Source: Alphaproteobacteria bacterium
Lineage (GTDB): Bacteria > Pseudomonadota > Alphaproteobacteria > Micavibrionales > Micavibrionaceae
Length of the DNA: 64,000 nucleotides
Assembly (NCBI GenBank): GCA_020442385.1
Contig: JAGRKE010000002.1
Span: forward strand, 434,001-498,000
Reading direction: 5' to 3'
The translations under genes and the position numbers were made by a program. Below the pieces are notes generated by a model. The model made no database searches. It was not told the origin of the DNA and worked only from the letters and a program-made list of their open reading frames with translations. Every line of letters begins with the position of its first letter. Within the stretch, counting starts at the first letter, position 1. Shown piece by piece: positions 45,046-53,197 of the stretch.

Positions 45046-45759
45046 TTAGCGGGCGTAACCACTGCGTGATTGGTATTTTTCCTGAAAGCTGGGACATTGG
45101 TCGCGCACACTTTCATATTCTTTAATGTTATCAACGGCGCGCTGAAGATCGATGCGCTCCAGCTCCATTTTCTTATATTCGTGCTTCACAATGTCATAGA
45201 CGGTATCTTGCATTCGCTCCATCACCGTTTGCGTCCCGGCCGCGTTGATAATGCCGCTTTTAAAGCCGCGCACGCTCAATTCATCATAGAGCTTCTTACC
45301 CATGATGCGGGCATATTTATTGACGATCTCGCGGTCCACTTTCACATGTTTTAGTTCGTGCCGGCGCACCGCCTCATGCATGCAGCGATCTTCATAAACC
45401 TCTTTGGCAATCACGATGCTCGGATCAATCTCTAAAACCACATCAATCGTGTCGTACCAAACACAGGCTGCGCCCTGACGCTCATAGGTCATATAGGCCA
45501 GCTTGACCTGCGGGCGCAGCTTAATGCCGCCGCTCATAAAACCTTGCGTTACACTCACCCCGCCAAAACCGTGCGGATCAATGGTGTCGCTTTTAATTTT
45601 CTGAATTTGATTAAGGCTCTGGGAGTAGTCATAGCGGATATCCAGCGTTTTGGGCGTTACATTGATGGCCGTGGCCTTGGGCATATCACAGGCCAAACCG
45701 CCGCCGCCTGCTGCTAAAACTAAAAGAGATCCAACTGTTAAAGGATCAAAAACCGCCAC
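45046..45759 (-). CDS. Putative zinc metallopeptidase (HELKH) with N-terminal membrane segment
   Basis: 237 aa from a GTG at 45759, chosen because AGGGG sits 6 nt upstream; a longer frame from an ATG at 45786 is weaker, having TATAAT where the ribosome binding site should be. The N-terminus has a hydrophobic segment (GSLLVLAAGGGGLAC) that may be a signal or lipoprotein-type sequence. Residues 134-138 are HELKH, the HExxH zinc motif, in a helix REHELKH-like context with VDRE after it. The C-terminal part is a charged helix. Probably an envelope peptidase of the DUF922-like kind, an inference. Confidence 0.65.
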   Translation of the reverse strand: MAVFDPLTVGSLLVLAAGGGGLACDMPKATAINVTPKTLDIRYDYSQSLNQIQKIKSDTIDPHGFGGVSVTQGFMSGGIKLRPQVKLAYMTYERQGAACVWYDTIDVVLEIDPSIVIAKEVYEDRCMHEAVRRHELKHVKVDREIVNKYARIMGKKLYDELSVRGFKSGIINAAGTQTVMERMQDTVYDIVKHEYKKMELERIDLQRAVDNIKEYESVRDQCPSFQEKYQSRSGYAR

Positions 45760-45856
45760 GGGAAACCCCTTTCTCAAAACGCCCATTTATATTATACCAG
45801 AGAGTGTAAAAGAATTATAAAGCCTTTACGGCTTTTCACTCATAAGGATCAAGCCC

Positions 45857-46135
45857 ATGTACGTTATCGCCTCTTTCATCAGTATGGCCGTCGATATTTA
45901 TATCGCGATTATTATCATCCAAGTCGCTATCAGCTGGCTCATCGCTTTTGATGTCATCAATGCGGATAATGAAAAAGCGCAGAACCTGATCGGCCTGCTT
46001 AAAAAAGCAACCGACCCGGTTTATAAGCCCATCCAGAAGTATATTCCACCCATCGGCGGCATTGACATCACACCGATCGTTGTAATTCTGGCCTTGTCTT
46101 TCCTGCGCAATCTGTTATTGAACGCCGTACTTTAA
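45857..46135 (+). CDS. YggT-family membrane protein
   Basis: 92 aa with two membrane helices (VDIYIAIIIIQVAISWLIAF and TPIVVILALSFLRNLLLNAV) separated by the conserved loop ATDPVYKPIQKYIPPIGGID. YggT proteins are inner-membrane proteins linked to osmotic shock and cell division contexts. AAGGA precedes the ATG. It is followed after 25 bp by folD, a common arrangement near small conserved genes. Confidence 0.85.
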   Translation: MYVIASFISMAVDIYIAIIIIQVAISWLIAFDVINADNEKAQNLIGLLKKATDPVYKPIQKYIPPIGGIDITPIVVILALSFLRNLLLNAVL

Positions 46136-46160
46136 ACCCTTAAGCAAAAGACCGAATACC

Positions 46161-47006
46161 ATGAGCGCGACAATCATTGACGGAAAACTCATCGCAGCCG
46201 GACTTCGCGAGAGCCTCAAAAATGATGTCGAAGCCATGGCGAAAGCGCGCAATATGCGCCCCGGTCTAGCTGTAATTCTGGTGGGTGATGATCCGGCCAG
46301 CCATGTCTATGTGCGCAATAAAATCCGCGCCTGCGAAGAGGTTGGCTTGCAAAGCTTTGAGGTGAAATTGCCAGCGAAGGCGCAACAGGCCGAAGTCGAG
46401 GCCGAGATTCAAGCCTTTAACGACAACCACAATATCCATGGCATTTTACTGCAACTGCCTGTGCCGGAACATCTGAATAGCGATGCGCTGATCCAAATGA
46501 TTGACCCGGCTAAGGATGTTGACGGGCTGACCTATATCAATATCGGCAAGCTGGTTGCGGGCGATGAGAGCGGGCTTGTGCCCTGCACACCGCAAGGCTC
46601 CCTCGCCCTTATCAAAAGCGTGCGTGAAGATTTAAGCGGTCTGCACGCGGTTGTGATTGGCCGCTCCTTGCTATTCGGGAAACCGATGGCGCAGCTCCTG
46701 CTCGCGGAAAATTGCACAGTGACAATGGCGCATTCGCGCACGAAAAATCTGGAAGAGATTTGTAAATCCGCCGACATCCTCGTCGCCGCCGTCGGCCGCC
46801 CCAAAATGGTGAAGGGCGACTGGATTAAGGACGGCGCGATTGTGATTGATGTCGGTATCAACCGCCAGGATGATGGCAAGCTGTGCGGGGATGTTGATTA
46901 TGATGAAACCGCAAAAACCGCGAGCGCAATCACGCCTGTTCCGGGCGGCGTCGGCCCGATGACCATTGCCTGCCTGCTCGCCAATACGGTCAAAGCCGCA
47001 AAATAA
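46161..47006 (+). CDS. folD: Methylenetetrahydrofolate dehydrogenase/cyclohydrolase
   Basis: 281 aa bifunctional enzyme giving 10-formyl-THF for purines and formyl-Met. Catalytic Lys in SHVYVRNKIRACEEVG, substrate motif LLQLPVPEHL, DPAKDVDGLT, the NADP loop IGRSLLFGKPMAQLL and C-terminal TPVPGGVGPMT. Usual length. Probably co-transcribed with the yggT-like gene; supplies the cofactor used by PurH. Confidence 0.97.
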   Translation: MSATIIDGKLIAAGLRESLKNDVEAMAKARNMRPGLAVILVGDDPASHVYVRNKIRACEEVGLQSFEVKLPAKAQQAEVEAEIQAFNDNHNIHGILLQLPVPEHLNSDALIQMIDPAKDVDGLTYINIGKLVAGDESGLVPCTPQGSLALIKSVREDLSGLHAVVIGRSLLFGKPMAQLLLAENCTVTMAHSRTKNLEEICKSADILVAAVGRPKMVKGDWIKDGAIVIDVGINRQDDGKLCGDVDYDETAKTASAITPVPGGVGPMTIACLLANTVKAAK

Positions 47007-47063
47007 TTTGACGTAACTTCCACCTCATATTATTAGTATCTAAATAACAAAAGATACTGAGCC

Positions 47064-47933
47064 ATGGAACTGAGTAACCTATTCAAAAGCAAAACAGGCT
47101 ATTTCAAAGATCATAAAGATTTTTTGAAATTCATTTCTCGCACGAAGCTTGAAAAATTTAGTCCTTCGGAATTTATTCCCCATCTGGTGTATATTAACAA
47201 CTACATCTCAAACGGGCGCACACAGGACGAACACGAATCACGCTACCGACGTTTATTTAATGCTGAGCTTGATGTTGCTTATAAAATTATGGAGCGTTTG
47301 AGTTTTTCTGAGGATTACAAAAAAAAACGAGATGAAGGTCTCGAAAGAACGATTAAAGTCATTAAGGATAGAAACTTAATCTCACCTCGTGAACTTTCTC
47401 TTTCTCACATCAGTTTAGATAGGCGCAAAGAAATAATCAGACAAGTCTTTAAGGTCTACTCTGAAGAACAAATTATAGCCAAGAAAAAACTTCCGATTAC
47501 AGATATAGAATTTTATGAAGACAAGCATAATGGCTTTCATGCGCATTTGGAATTCGATACCGATATAGATGATCTGGCGGTTTACACTTCAAACTACAGT
47601 ATACATATCAACACAACTGCCGATACGTATTTTCGCCATGAAGAAATTTTCTTCTCTTGTTCTGATGTTATTCATGAAGCACAGCACATATTACAAATGG
47701 AGCTTGCTAACCAATACGCCAAAGGCCAACTCTGTGAAAAATCAAAGCTATATGAAGACGCAAAAATGATTTATCTGCTAAACCTTCATGATCAAGATAC
47801 GGTTACTTGCGCCAACGAAATTTATGAAAAAATATTTTTAGAAACAGACGCTCGAAGCGTTCAAGACAATTTTGCCTTAGCCCTTAAGCGTCAAAAAGCA
47901 GAGCTTTATTACGCCCCGAGTGTTTTAAAATAA
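47064..47933 (+). CDS. Hypothetical protein with HExxH zinc-binding motif
   Basis: 289 aa, AT-rich gene, no recognised family. The N-terminal two thirds is charged and helical. Residues 200-215 read SDVIHEAQHILQMELA; HEAQH (204-208) fits the zincin HExxH motif at the start of a helix, and Glu residues 20-35 further on could be the third ligand. No signal peptide, so cytoplasmic. Whether it is an active peptidase is not shown. A repeated AT-rich word (TTAGTATCTAAA) lies just upstream. Confidence 0.6.
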   Translation: MELSNLFKSKTGYFKDHKDFLKFISRTKLEKFSPSEFIPHLVYINNYISNGRTQDEHESRYRRLFNAELDVAYKIMERLSFSEDYKKKRDEGLERTIKVIKDRNLISPRELSLSHISLDRRKEIIRQVFKVYSEEQIIAKKKLPITDIEFYEDKHNGFHAHLEFDTDIDDLAVYTSNYSIHINTTADTYFRHEEIFFSCSDVIHEAQHILQMELANQYAKGQLCEKSKLYEDAKMIYLLNLHDQDTVTCANEIYEKIFLETDARSVQDNFALALKRQKAELYYAPSVLK

Positions 47934-48070
47934 AAAATATTTAAAAACAAAGGTTTAAAGATACCCCAATCAAGCCTTTAACCCTTTAATTCTTTCTTTA
48001 CCGTTGCCGCCTATAATATTCACATAAACCTTACTGGGTTTGGGGTGTAAAAAAATAGAGGGACAAAATC

Positions 48071-48793
48071 ATGGCGGGACCATTCGGTGCAGGCGTTACA
48101 GGCAACAATTTTGATATCACAGGCGGTGTGAGCAATCTCACAGTAGACTTAAGCGAGGTTCTGGGCGCTCAAGACGCAGAAACGCTCAATGGAGATATTT
48201 TCAAAGGAGGAGTGGCCTTTGGCGGCCGACACGCCCTCAACGACCCATATTCCTTAGTAACAGTATTTGGAAAATACAGCGCAGGCGCCGAGTACGGTAC
48301 AGGTGAACTTGCTGATAACCTGAGGGTTAATTTACTCAATCTGGAAGCAAAGGCGGGCGTTGATACTGAATTCGAAATCGGACGCTATTCCTCACTATCC
48401 GTTGGCGCTTCGGTCATTGGTCAAAAGCAGAATTATAATGCCCCAAATTTTTATGATGGCAGCTTCACAAATGCCGATGGCAACAAAACCCTTCTTCGGA
48501 ATGAAGGTGTTCTGGCTGGTGCAGATATGAGCATGAATCTAGGCAGATTCACGTTCTTCGGAAATTATGATTTTGCGATAACCGAAAACACAAACGACAG
48601 AATGGGCGCGGGAATTGCCCTCAAATTTGGTAAAGCTTGCGGTAATTGCGATTACGGGCTTAATGCGCTTGTGAAGGTTAGCCAATCCGACGTTAACGGC
48701 ACCGATGCCGTGCTCGGCAATAACGAGGTTGTTAACCCCGTTGATAAGGCAAACGCCCTGAATGTAAGCGCAGGACTTTCTTTCAAATTTTAG
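48071..48793 (+). CDS. Hypothetical beta-strand-rich protein
   Basis: 240 aa. Alternating amphipathic strands (YSLVTVFGKYSAGAEYG, SLSVGASVIGQK, FTFFGNYDFAITE, YGLNALVKVSQS) and a C-terminal LNVSAGLSFKF ending in Phe resemble an outer-membrane beta-barrel, but there is no signal peptide; the start is MAGPFGAGVTG with a good GAGGGA ribosome binding site. CxxC-like CGNC near residue 197. A good -10 TATAAT lies at 48012-48017. It could use another export route or be a cytoplasmic beta protein; unresolved. Confidence 0.6.
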   Translation: MAGPFGAGVTGNNFDITGGVSNLTVDLSEVLGAQDAETLNGDIFKGGVAFGGRHALNDPYSLVTVFGKYSAGAEYGTGELADNLRVNLLNLEAKAGVDTEFEIGRYSSLSVGASVIGQKQNYNAPNFYDGSFTNADGNKTLLRNEGVLAGADMSMNLGRFTFFGNYDFAITENTNDRMGAGIALKFGKACGNCDYGLNALVKVSQSDVNGTDAVLGNNEVVNPVDKANALNVSAGLSFKF

Positions 48794-48808
48794 AGACGAC
48801 GTACGCCG

Positions 48809-50269
48809 CTATTCGCCTTGCGCGACCGTATAGCCCGGCTTGCCGTTAAAGCTGTGCAACATCACGGATTTGGTGAAGTTGAATCCGGCTTCGTTCATAT
48901 TATTCATCAGGCGTAGAACGTTTGAGGTTTTAACCTCTTCGGCTTCATTATCATTCACAGTCAGGAAACGCAGACGCCAATTATCGGCGCAGAATGTTCC
49001 GGGGTTGCCATCTGGCCAAACCTTTGTGCCGCGGTTGGAAATCATCTGCAGTTTCAGATTCATGTCCGGTGTTAAACAATCATGCATCAGACCAGCCAGC
49101 TCGTCCGCCGTGCCGTCCCAATTCAGGCCGATATCGATGCCGACGCGCTTTTTCACTTCCGGCTCCACCTTTTTCAACGGCGGCAATTTAATACCACCCG
49201 GAGGGGCCGAGGAATAATCCTTGGGCGCGAAATGAGACGGCGTTTGACCAAGACGTTCAATCACCGCAGCGCAGAATTCGTCTGTACCGACTTTTTTCTT
49301 GGAGGTTTCCTCACGATAAATATCGCCGGTATGGATACCGTCCTCAATCGTTTTCAGCCACGCATTGTGGATTTTTGCGGCTACATCGCCCTGCCCGATA
49401 TGCACCAACATCTGGATCGCGCCGAGCACTAGACCGGACGGATTGGCGATGCCCTTACCCGCGATATCCGGCGCAGAGCCGTGCACGGCCTCGAACATCG
49501 CAAAGTTCTCGCCGATGTTTGACGAACCGCCTAAACCAACCGAGCCGGTCACTTCGGCGGCGACGTCGGAAATAATATCGCCATATAGGTTCAGTGTCAC
49601 AATCACATCGAACATTTCAGGGTGCGCAGCGACCTTTGCGGTGCCGATATCGATAATCATGTGATCGTTTTGAATGTCGGGGTATTCCACCGCGATTTCA
49701 TCAAAGACCTTATGGAACAAGCCGTCTGCAATTTTCATGATGTTGTCTTTAGACATACAGGTGACCTTTTTACGGCCGTTGGCGCGCGCATATTCAAACG
49801 CGTAGCGCACAATGCGCTCGCACCCCGGACGGGAGATCAGCTTGAGGGAGGCCATAACGTCCTGAGATTGACGGTATTCGATGCCACCATACAAATCTTC
49901 CTCGTTCTCGCGCACGATCACCAGATCCATATCCGGGAAATTTGTTTTCACGTACGGCGCATAGGCCACGCACGGGCGCACATTGGCGTACAAGCTGCAT
50001 TGCTTACGGATGGTGACATTCAGCGATTTAAAACCGCCGCCCTGCGGGGTTGTAATCGGCGCCTTCAGAAAAATTTTGGTGCGGTTGAGGGATTCCCAAG
50101 CGCTCGGCTCAATACCGTTTGGAACGCCCCGTTCATAGACCGCCTTGCCGATTTCAATTTCTTCGATATCAAGCTGTGCGCCAGCCGCTTCGAGAATTTT
50201 CAGCGTCGCGTCCATAATTTCCGGGCCGATGCCATCGCCTCTGGCCACTGTGATTGGTGTTTTGCTCAT
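48809..50269 (-). CDS. icd: NADP-dependent isocitrate dehydrogenase, alphaproteobacterial long type
   Basis: 486 aa. Oxidative decarboxylation of isocitrate to 2-oxoglutarate. The catalytic domain starts TPITVARGDGIGPEIMDATL and includes the family signature LNLYGDIISDVAAEVTGSVG and HGSAPDIAGKGIANP. An additional C-terminal domain of about 150 residues (VGIDIGLNWDGTADELAGLM) marks the form found in Rickettsiales and related alphaproteobacteria. GGGGGAAA precedes the ATG. Divergent from nhaD. Works after the aconitase encoded nearby. Confidence 0.94.
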   Translation of the reverse strand: MSKTPITVARGDGIGPEIMDATLKILEAAGAQLDIEEIEIGKAVYERGVPNGIEPSAWESLNRTKIFLKAPITTPQGGGFKSLNVTIRKQCSLYANVRPCVAYAPYVKTNFPDMDLVIVRENEEDLYGGIEYRQSQDVMASLKLISRPGCERIVRYAFEYARANGRKKVTCMSKDNIMKIADGLFHKVFDEIAVEYPDIQNDHMIIDIGTAKVAAHPEMFDVIVTLNLYGDIISDVAAEVTGSVGLGGSSNIGENFAMFEAVHGSAPDIAGKGIANPSGLVLGAIQMLVHIGQGDVAAKIHNAWLKTIEDGIHTGDIYREETSKKKVGTDEFCAAVIERLGQTPSHFAPKDYSSAPPGGIKLPPLKKVEPEVKKRVGIDIGLNWDGTADELAGLMHDCLTPDMNLKLQMISNRGTKVWPDGNPGTFCADNWRLRFLTVNDNEAEEVKTSNVLRLMNNMNEAGFNFTKSVMLHSFNGKPGYTVAQGE

Positions 50270-50445
50270 ATGATTTCCCCCTTTTCAGACCTGAATCGGT
50301 TTTGACGAATAGTAGAATACACACAAAAAAAGCCCAGCGCCATAACGCAATTTTTAATTGTAACCCAAATAGCATCGCGAGTTGACAATCCTCCCCAATC
50401 TGCAACAATGCCGTCTAATTTTTGAACAAAACAACAGACAGCAGC

Positions 50446-51843
50446 ATGCATACATTCATACGCTTTTTCCTTTTAGCTCTAACAGTTTTAGCTCCTGAAA
50501 TAGCCTTTGCGGCCTCAGGCGGGGAAAGCGCCGGTGAGGTAACCATTCCGATTTCACCTTTCAACATCGGGGCCATGGCGTGCGTTGCGATCTTTGTGCT
50601 TTCTTATGTTGCTGTTTTATTCGAAGAAAAAATTCACTTGAGCAAATCCAAGCCGGTCATGCTGGGTGCCGGGCTAATCTGGATTATTATCGGGATAATC
50701 GCCCCAAAACATGGCATTCATCATGACGAATTAAGAGAAGCCGTTTTTCACGGCCTGATCGAGTATTCCAGCTTGCTGCTCTTCTTGCTGGCGGCAATGA
50801 CTTATATCACCGCGATGCAGGATCGTAACGTCTTCGCGGCCTTGCGCGGAAAATTGGTGCAGGCCGGCATGAATATGCGTCAGCTGTTCTGGGCGACCGG
50901 CGCGATTGCCTTTTGCCTATCCCCCATTGCCGATAACCTGACGACCGCCCTTGTGATTGGTGCGGTCATTATGGCGATGGGTAAATCAGATAAGAAATTT
51001 ATTGCACTGGCCTGCGTGAACGTCGTTAACGCCGCAAATGCGGGCGGGGCGTTTTCCCCGTTTGGTGACATCACAACCCTGATGGTTTGGCAGGCAAAGA
51101 AAGTAACATTCTTCGAGTTCTTTGATCTTCTCGCCCCTTCTTTCGTGAATTTCTTTATCCCGGCACTGGTGATGAGCTTTTTTGTCTCTAAAGACCTGCC
51201 CGAACCGCTCAATGAAGAGGTAAGCCTTAAGCCCGGTGCCAAAACGATTATTGGACTCGGCGTTCTTACAATTGCAACCGCCGTGAGCTTTGAAAACTTT
51301 CTCGGCCTGCCGCCTTTTATGGGCATGATGATGGGATTGTCACTATTGATGATGTTTTCGTATTTTATCCGTTTCAAAAATCAATTCGACACAAAGAAAT
51401 TCGATATTTTCACTCTGATTGAACGCGCAGAATGGGATACGCTGCTCTTCTTCTTTGGCGTAATTTTCAGCGTTGGCGGCTTGGCCTTTCTCGGCTATAT
51501 GGAGCTTCTATCCAGTGCAATGTACGAAGGCTACGGACCGGGCTTTACCAATATTGCACTGGGGATCGTATCGGCAGTCGTGGATAATATTCCGATTATG
51601 TTCGCCGTCATTACAATGAACCCTGAAATGTCGCACTTCCACTGGCTGCTAATTACCCTAACAGCCGGTGTTGGCGGCAGCTTGCTTTCCATCGGCTCAG
51701 CCGCCGGTGTGGCTTTGATGGGCGTAAGCCGCGGTCATTACACATTCCTCAGTCACTTAAAATGGGCCCCGATTTTGCTGCTCGGTTACATCGCCGCTAT
51801 CGGCGTGCATTACATGGTGAATTCCCATTTGATGGCCTATTAA
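50446..51843 (+). CDS. nhaD: NhaD-type sodium/proton antiporter
   Basis: 465 aa inner-membrane ion transporter. A signal-like first helix (FIRFFLLALTVLAPEIAFA) is followed by a His/Asp loop (PKHGIHHDELREA) and about 12 helices. Family segments: FCLSPIADNLTTALVIGAV, NAANAGGAFSPFGDITTLMVW and AVVDNIPIMFAVITMNP. The ATG at 50446 is preferred to an upstream TTG, since it starts the hydrophobic segment. The stop is only 3 bp from the first gene of the phage-like module, convergent. Confidence 0.92.
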   Translation: MHTFIRFFLLALTVLAPEIAFAASGGESAGEVTIPISPFNIGAMACVAIFVLSYVAVLFEEKIHLSKSKPVMLGAGLIWIIIGIIAPKHGIHHDELREAVFHGLIEYSSLLLFLLAAMTYITAMQDRNVFAALRGKLVQAGMNMRQLFWATGAIAFCLSPIADNLTTALVIGAVIMAMGKSDKKFIALACVNVVNAANAGGAFSPFGDITTLMVWQAKKVTFFEFFDLLAPSFVNFFIPALVMSFFVSKDLPEPLNEEVSLKPGAKTIIGLGVLTIATAVSFENFLGLPPFMGMMMGLSLLMMFSYFIRFKNQFDTKKFDIFTLIERAEWDTLLFFFGVIFSVGGLAFLGYMELLSSAMYEGYGPGFTNIALGIVSAVVDNIPIMFAVITMNPEMSHFHWLLITLTAGVGGSLLSIGSAAGVALMGVSRGHYTFLSHLKWAPILLLGYIAAIGVHYMVNSHLMAY

Positions 51844-51846
51844 AGC

Positions 51847-52344
51847 TTAAAGCGCTTTGGAAGATTTTTTATCCTCGCTGCGTTTGTAGACGTAGATGCC
51901 AAGCACAGATAGCCCCACTGCCCAGATGGCAGAGAGCGAGCTCATCGCATTCAAAACCTCACCCGAACGCTCGGTATCAAACACAATCACGTAGGCAATC
52001 CCCATCATCTGCGCCGCCCATGTTACGGCCATGAAATAGCCAAAGGTCGGGCGCATGCGGCGCACATATTGATCCTCGGATACAATTTCCGCTCGCAGCG
52101 ACTGGTTAATCTCCGAAAGCTTGGCCGCATCCTGTTCAAGACGCATCTGGGTCATGCTTTCGACATGGCGGTTGGCCTCAAGTACATCGGCGTCGCTGAT
52201 CTGCCCGCGCTGGATGGCTTTATCAACTTCTTCAAGCGCGCGCGCCGCACCATTGGTTACCGGCGTATCAATATCTTTAAACACATCGGCCAGAATGCCG
52301 GTTAAAACCGGGATGCCGATTTGGGAGAGTAAGGCTGGAATCAT
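51847..52344 (-). CDS. Phage 3TM-type holin
   Basis: 165 aa. An N-terminal hydrophobic helix (IPALLSQIGIPVLTGILADV), a polar central region with E/K/Q-rich coiled coil, and two C-terminal membrane helices (FGYFMAVTWAAQMMGIAYVI and SAIWAVGLSVLGIYVY) with a basic tail. This is the layout of 3TM holins of alphaproteobacterial phages and gene transfer agents. It would permeabilise the inner membrane for the adjacent endolysin. The ATG at 52344 has AGGAG upstream; a TTG one codon earlier is not needed. Last gene of the module. Confidence 0.8.
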   Translation of the reverse strand: MIPALLSQIGIPVLTGILADVFKDIDTPVTNGAARALEEVDKAIQRGQISDADVLEANRHVESMTQMRLEQDAAKLSEINQSLRAEIVSEDQYVRRMRPTFGYFMAVTWAAQMMGIAYVIVFDTERSGEVLNAMSSLSAIWAVGLSVLGIYVYKRSEDKKSSKAL

Positions 52345-52353
52345 CAAACGCTC

Positions 52354-52836
52354 CTATACCAGATAATAGAAAATGTGATTGCCGATCACGGCAGTGGGTT
52401 TTTCGCGCTTGGCCCAATAGGGCGCAACGCCGCTGGCGTGATAATGCGTCGCCCCGCCGGTTGCATCCTCCAGCTTGCCGATCACTGCGCGCCGTGCAAT
52501 ACGCAGCGCTGTGGCGAAATACAAATCAGCCTCATCGACCGCCTGAAGCTTTCTAAAATTCGGATCAGAGCGATTCCAGCAAGAAAACTGATAGGGCTTT
52601 TGACAGACCTGAATAATGTTATTGCCCCACCAAAATTTGCCTCTGTTTTGCGCCACACGCACACGGTTTAGAACAACGCTGGCCACGGCTTCCATTCCGG
52701 CTGTGCCCTCTCCGCGCGCCTCCCCCCACAGAGTGCGGGCCAGAACATCCACCTCCATATCACGGTAGAATTTTTCTATGTTCTTATCTTCAGACAGGCT
52801 CTTGCTGTCTAAAGCGATGAGCTTTGGTTTTTTCAT
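52354..52836 (-). CDS. SleB-like cell wall hydrolase (endolysin)
   Basis: 160 aa. The hydrolase_2 fold common in phage lysins and spore lytic enzymes: LARTLWGEARGEGTAGMEAV (catalytic Glu in GEARGE), AVASVVLNRVR, QFSCWNR, and ATHYHASGVAPYWAK near the end. It cleaves peptidoglycan. No signal peptide, so release probably depends on the holin gene 9 bp downstream. AAGGA upstream of the ATG. Confidence 0.9.
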   Translation of the reverse strand: MKKPKLIALDSKSLSEDKNIEKFYRDMEVDVLARTLWGEARGEGTAGMEAVASVVLNRVRVAQNRGKFWWGNNIIQVCQKPYQFSCWNRSDPNFRKLQAVDEADLYFATALRIARRAVIGKLEDATGGATHYHASGVAPYWAKREKPTAVIGNHIFYYLV

Positions 52837-52863
52837 GATTATTCCTTTTGATTTATTTAAATT

Positions 52864-53187
52864 TTAGAGTTTGGTTTTTGCACCGATCGCCTCGGCCTTG
52901 AGCGCCGTCGCATCCAGCTTTGATTCAATACGCAGCAAATGCCCGACCAGCCGCGCCTCAAGCTCGCGCAGATCTTTATGCGAGGCATAGGTTTTCGCAA
53001 CCTCAAGCTTGAAGGCATTCAGCGCCTCGCGCAGTTGGTCGCTACGGTGGTCGAGCATTTTATGCAGGTGGTCAACCGCCACATCGGAATCCCGGCGCGT
53101 CCGCCAGATAAGCCAAAAAAGGCCGGCCATGGCTGGCAAATCAAACACGGTGATCCACCAGACCAATTCTTGAGACATAAAACTCAT
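52864..53187 (-). CDS. Small membrane-anchored coiled-coil protein of the lysis region
   Basis: 107 aa. One N-terminal membrane helix (WWITVFDLPAMAGLFWLIW) followed by a charged coiled coil to the end. Position between the terminase and endolysin genes and the type II membrane topology suggest an i-spanin-like or DUF2730-like lysis accessory, but no motif proves this. AGGTAT ribosome binding site. Confidence 0.7.
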   Translation of the reverse strand: MSFMSQELVWWITVFDLPAMAGLFWLIWRTRRDSDVAVDHLHKMLDHRSDQLREALNAFKLEVAKTYASHKDLRELEARLVGHLLRIESKLDATALKAEAIGAKTKL

Positions 53188-53197
53188 TGATACCTCA

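Noticed and set aside
49622..50305. 227-aa plus-strand frame opposite icd
   Set aside because: Antisense shadow of a highly conserved enzyme.
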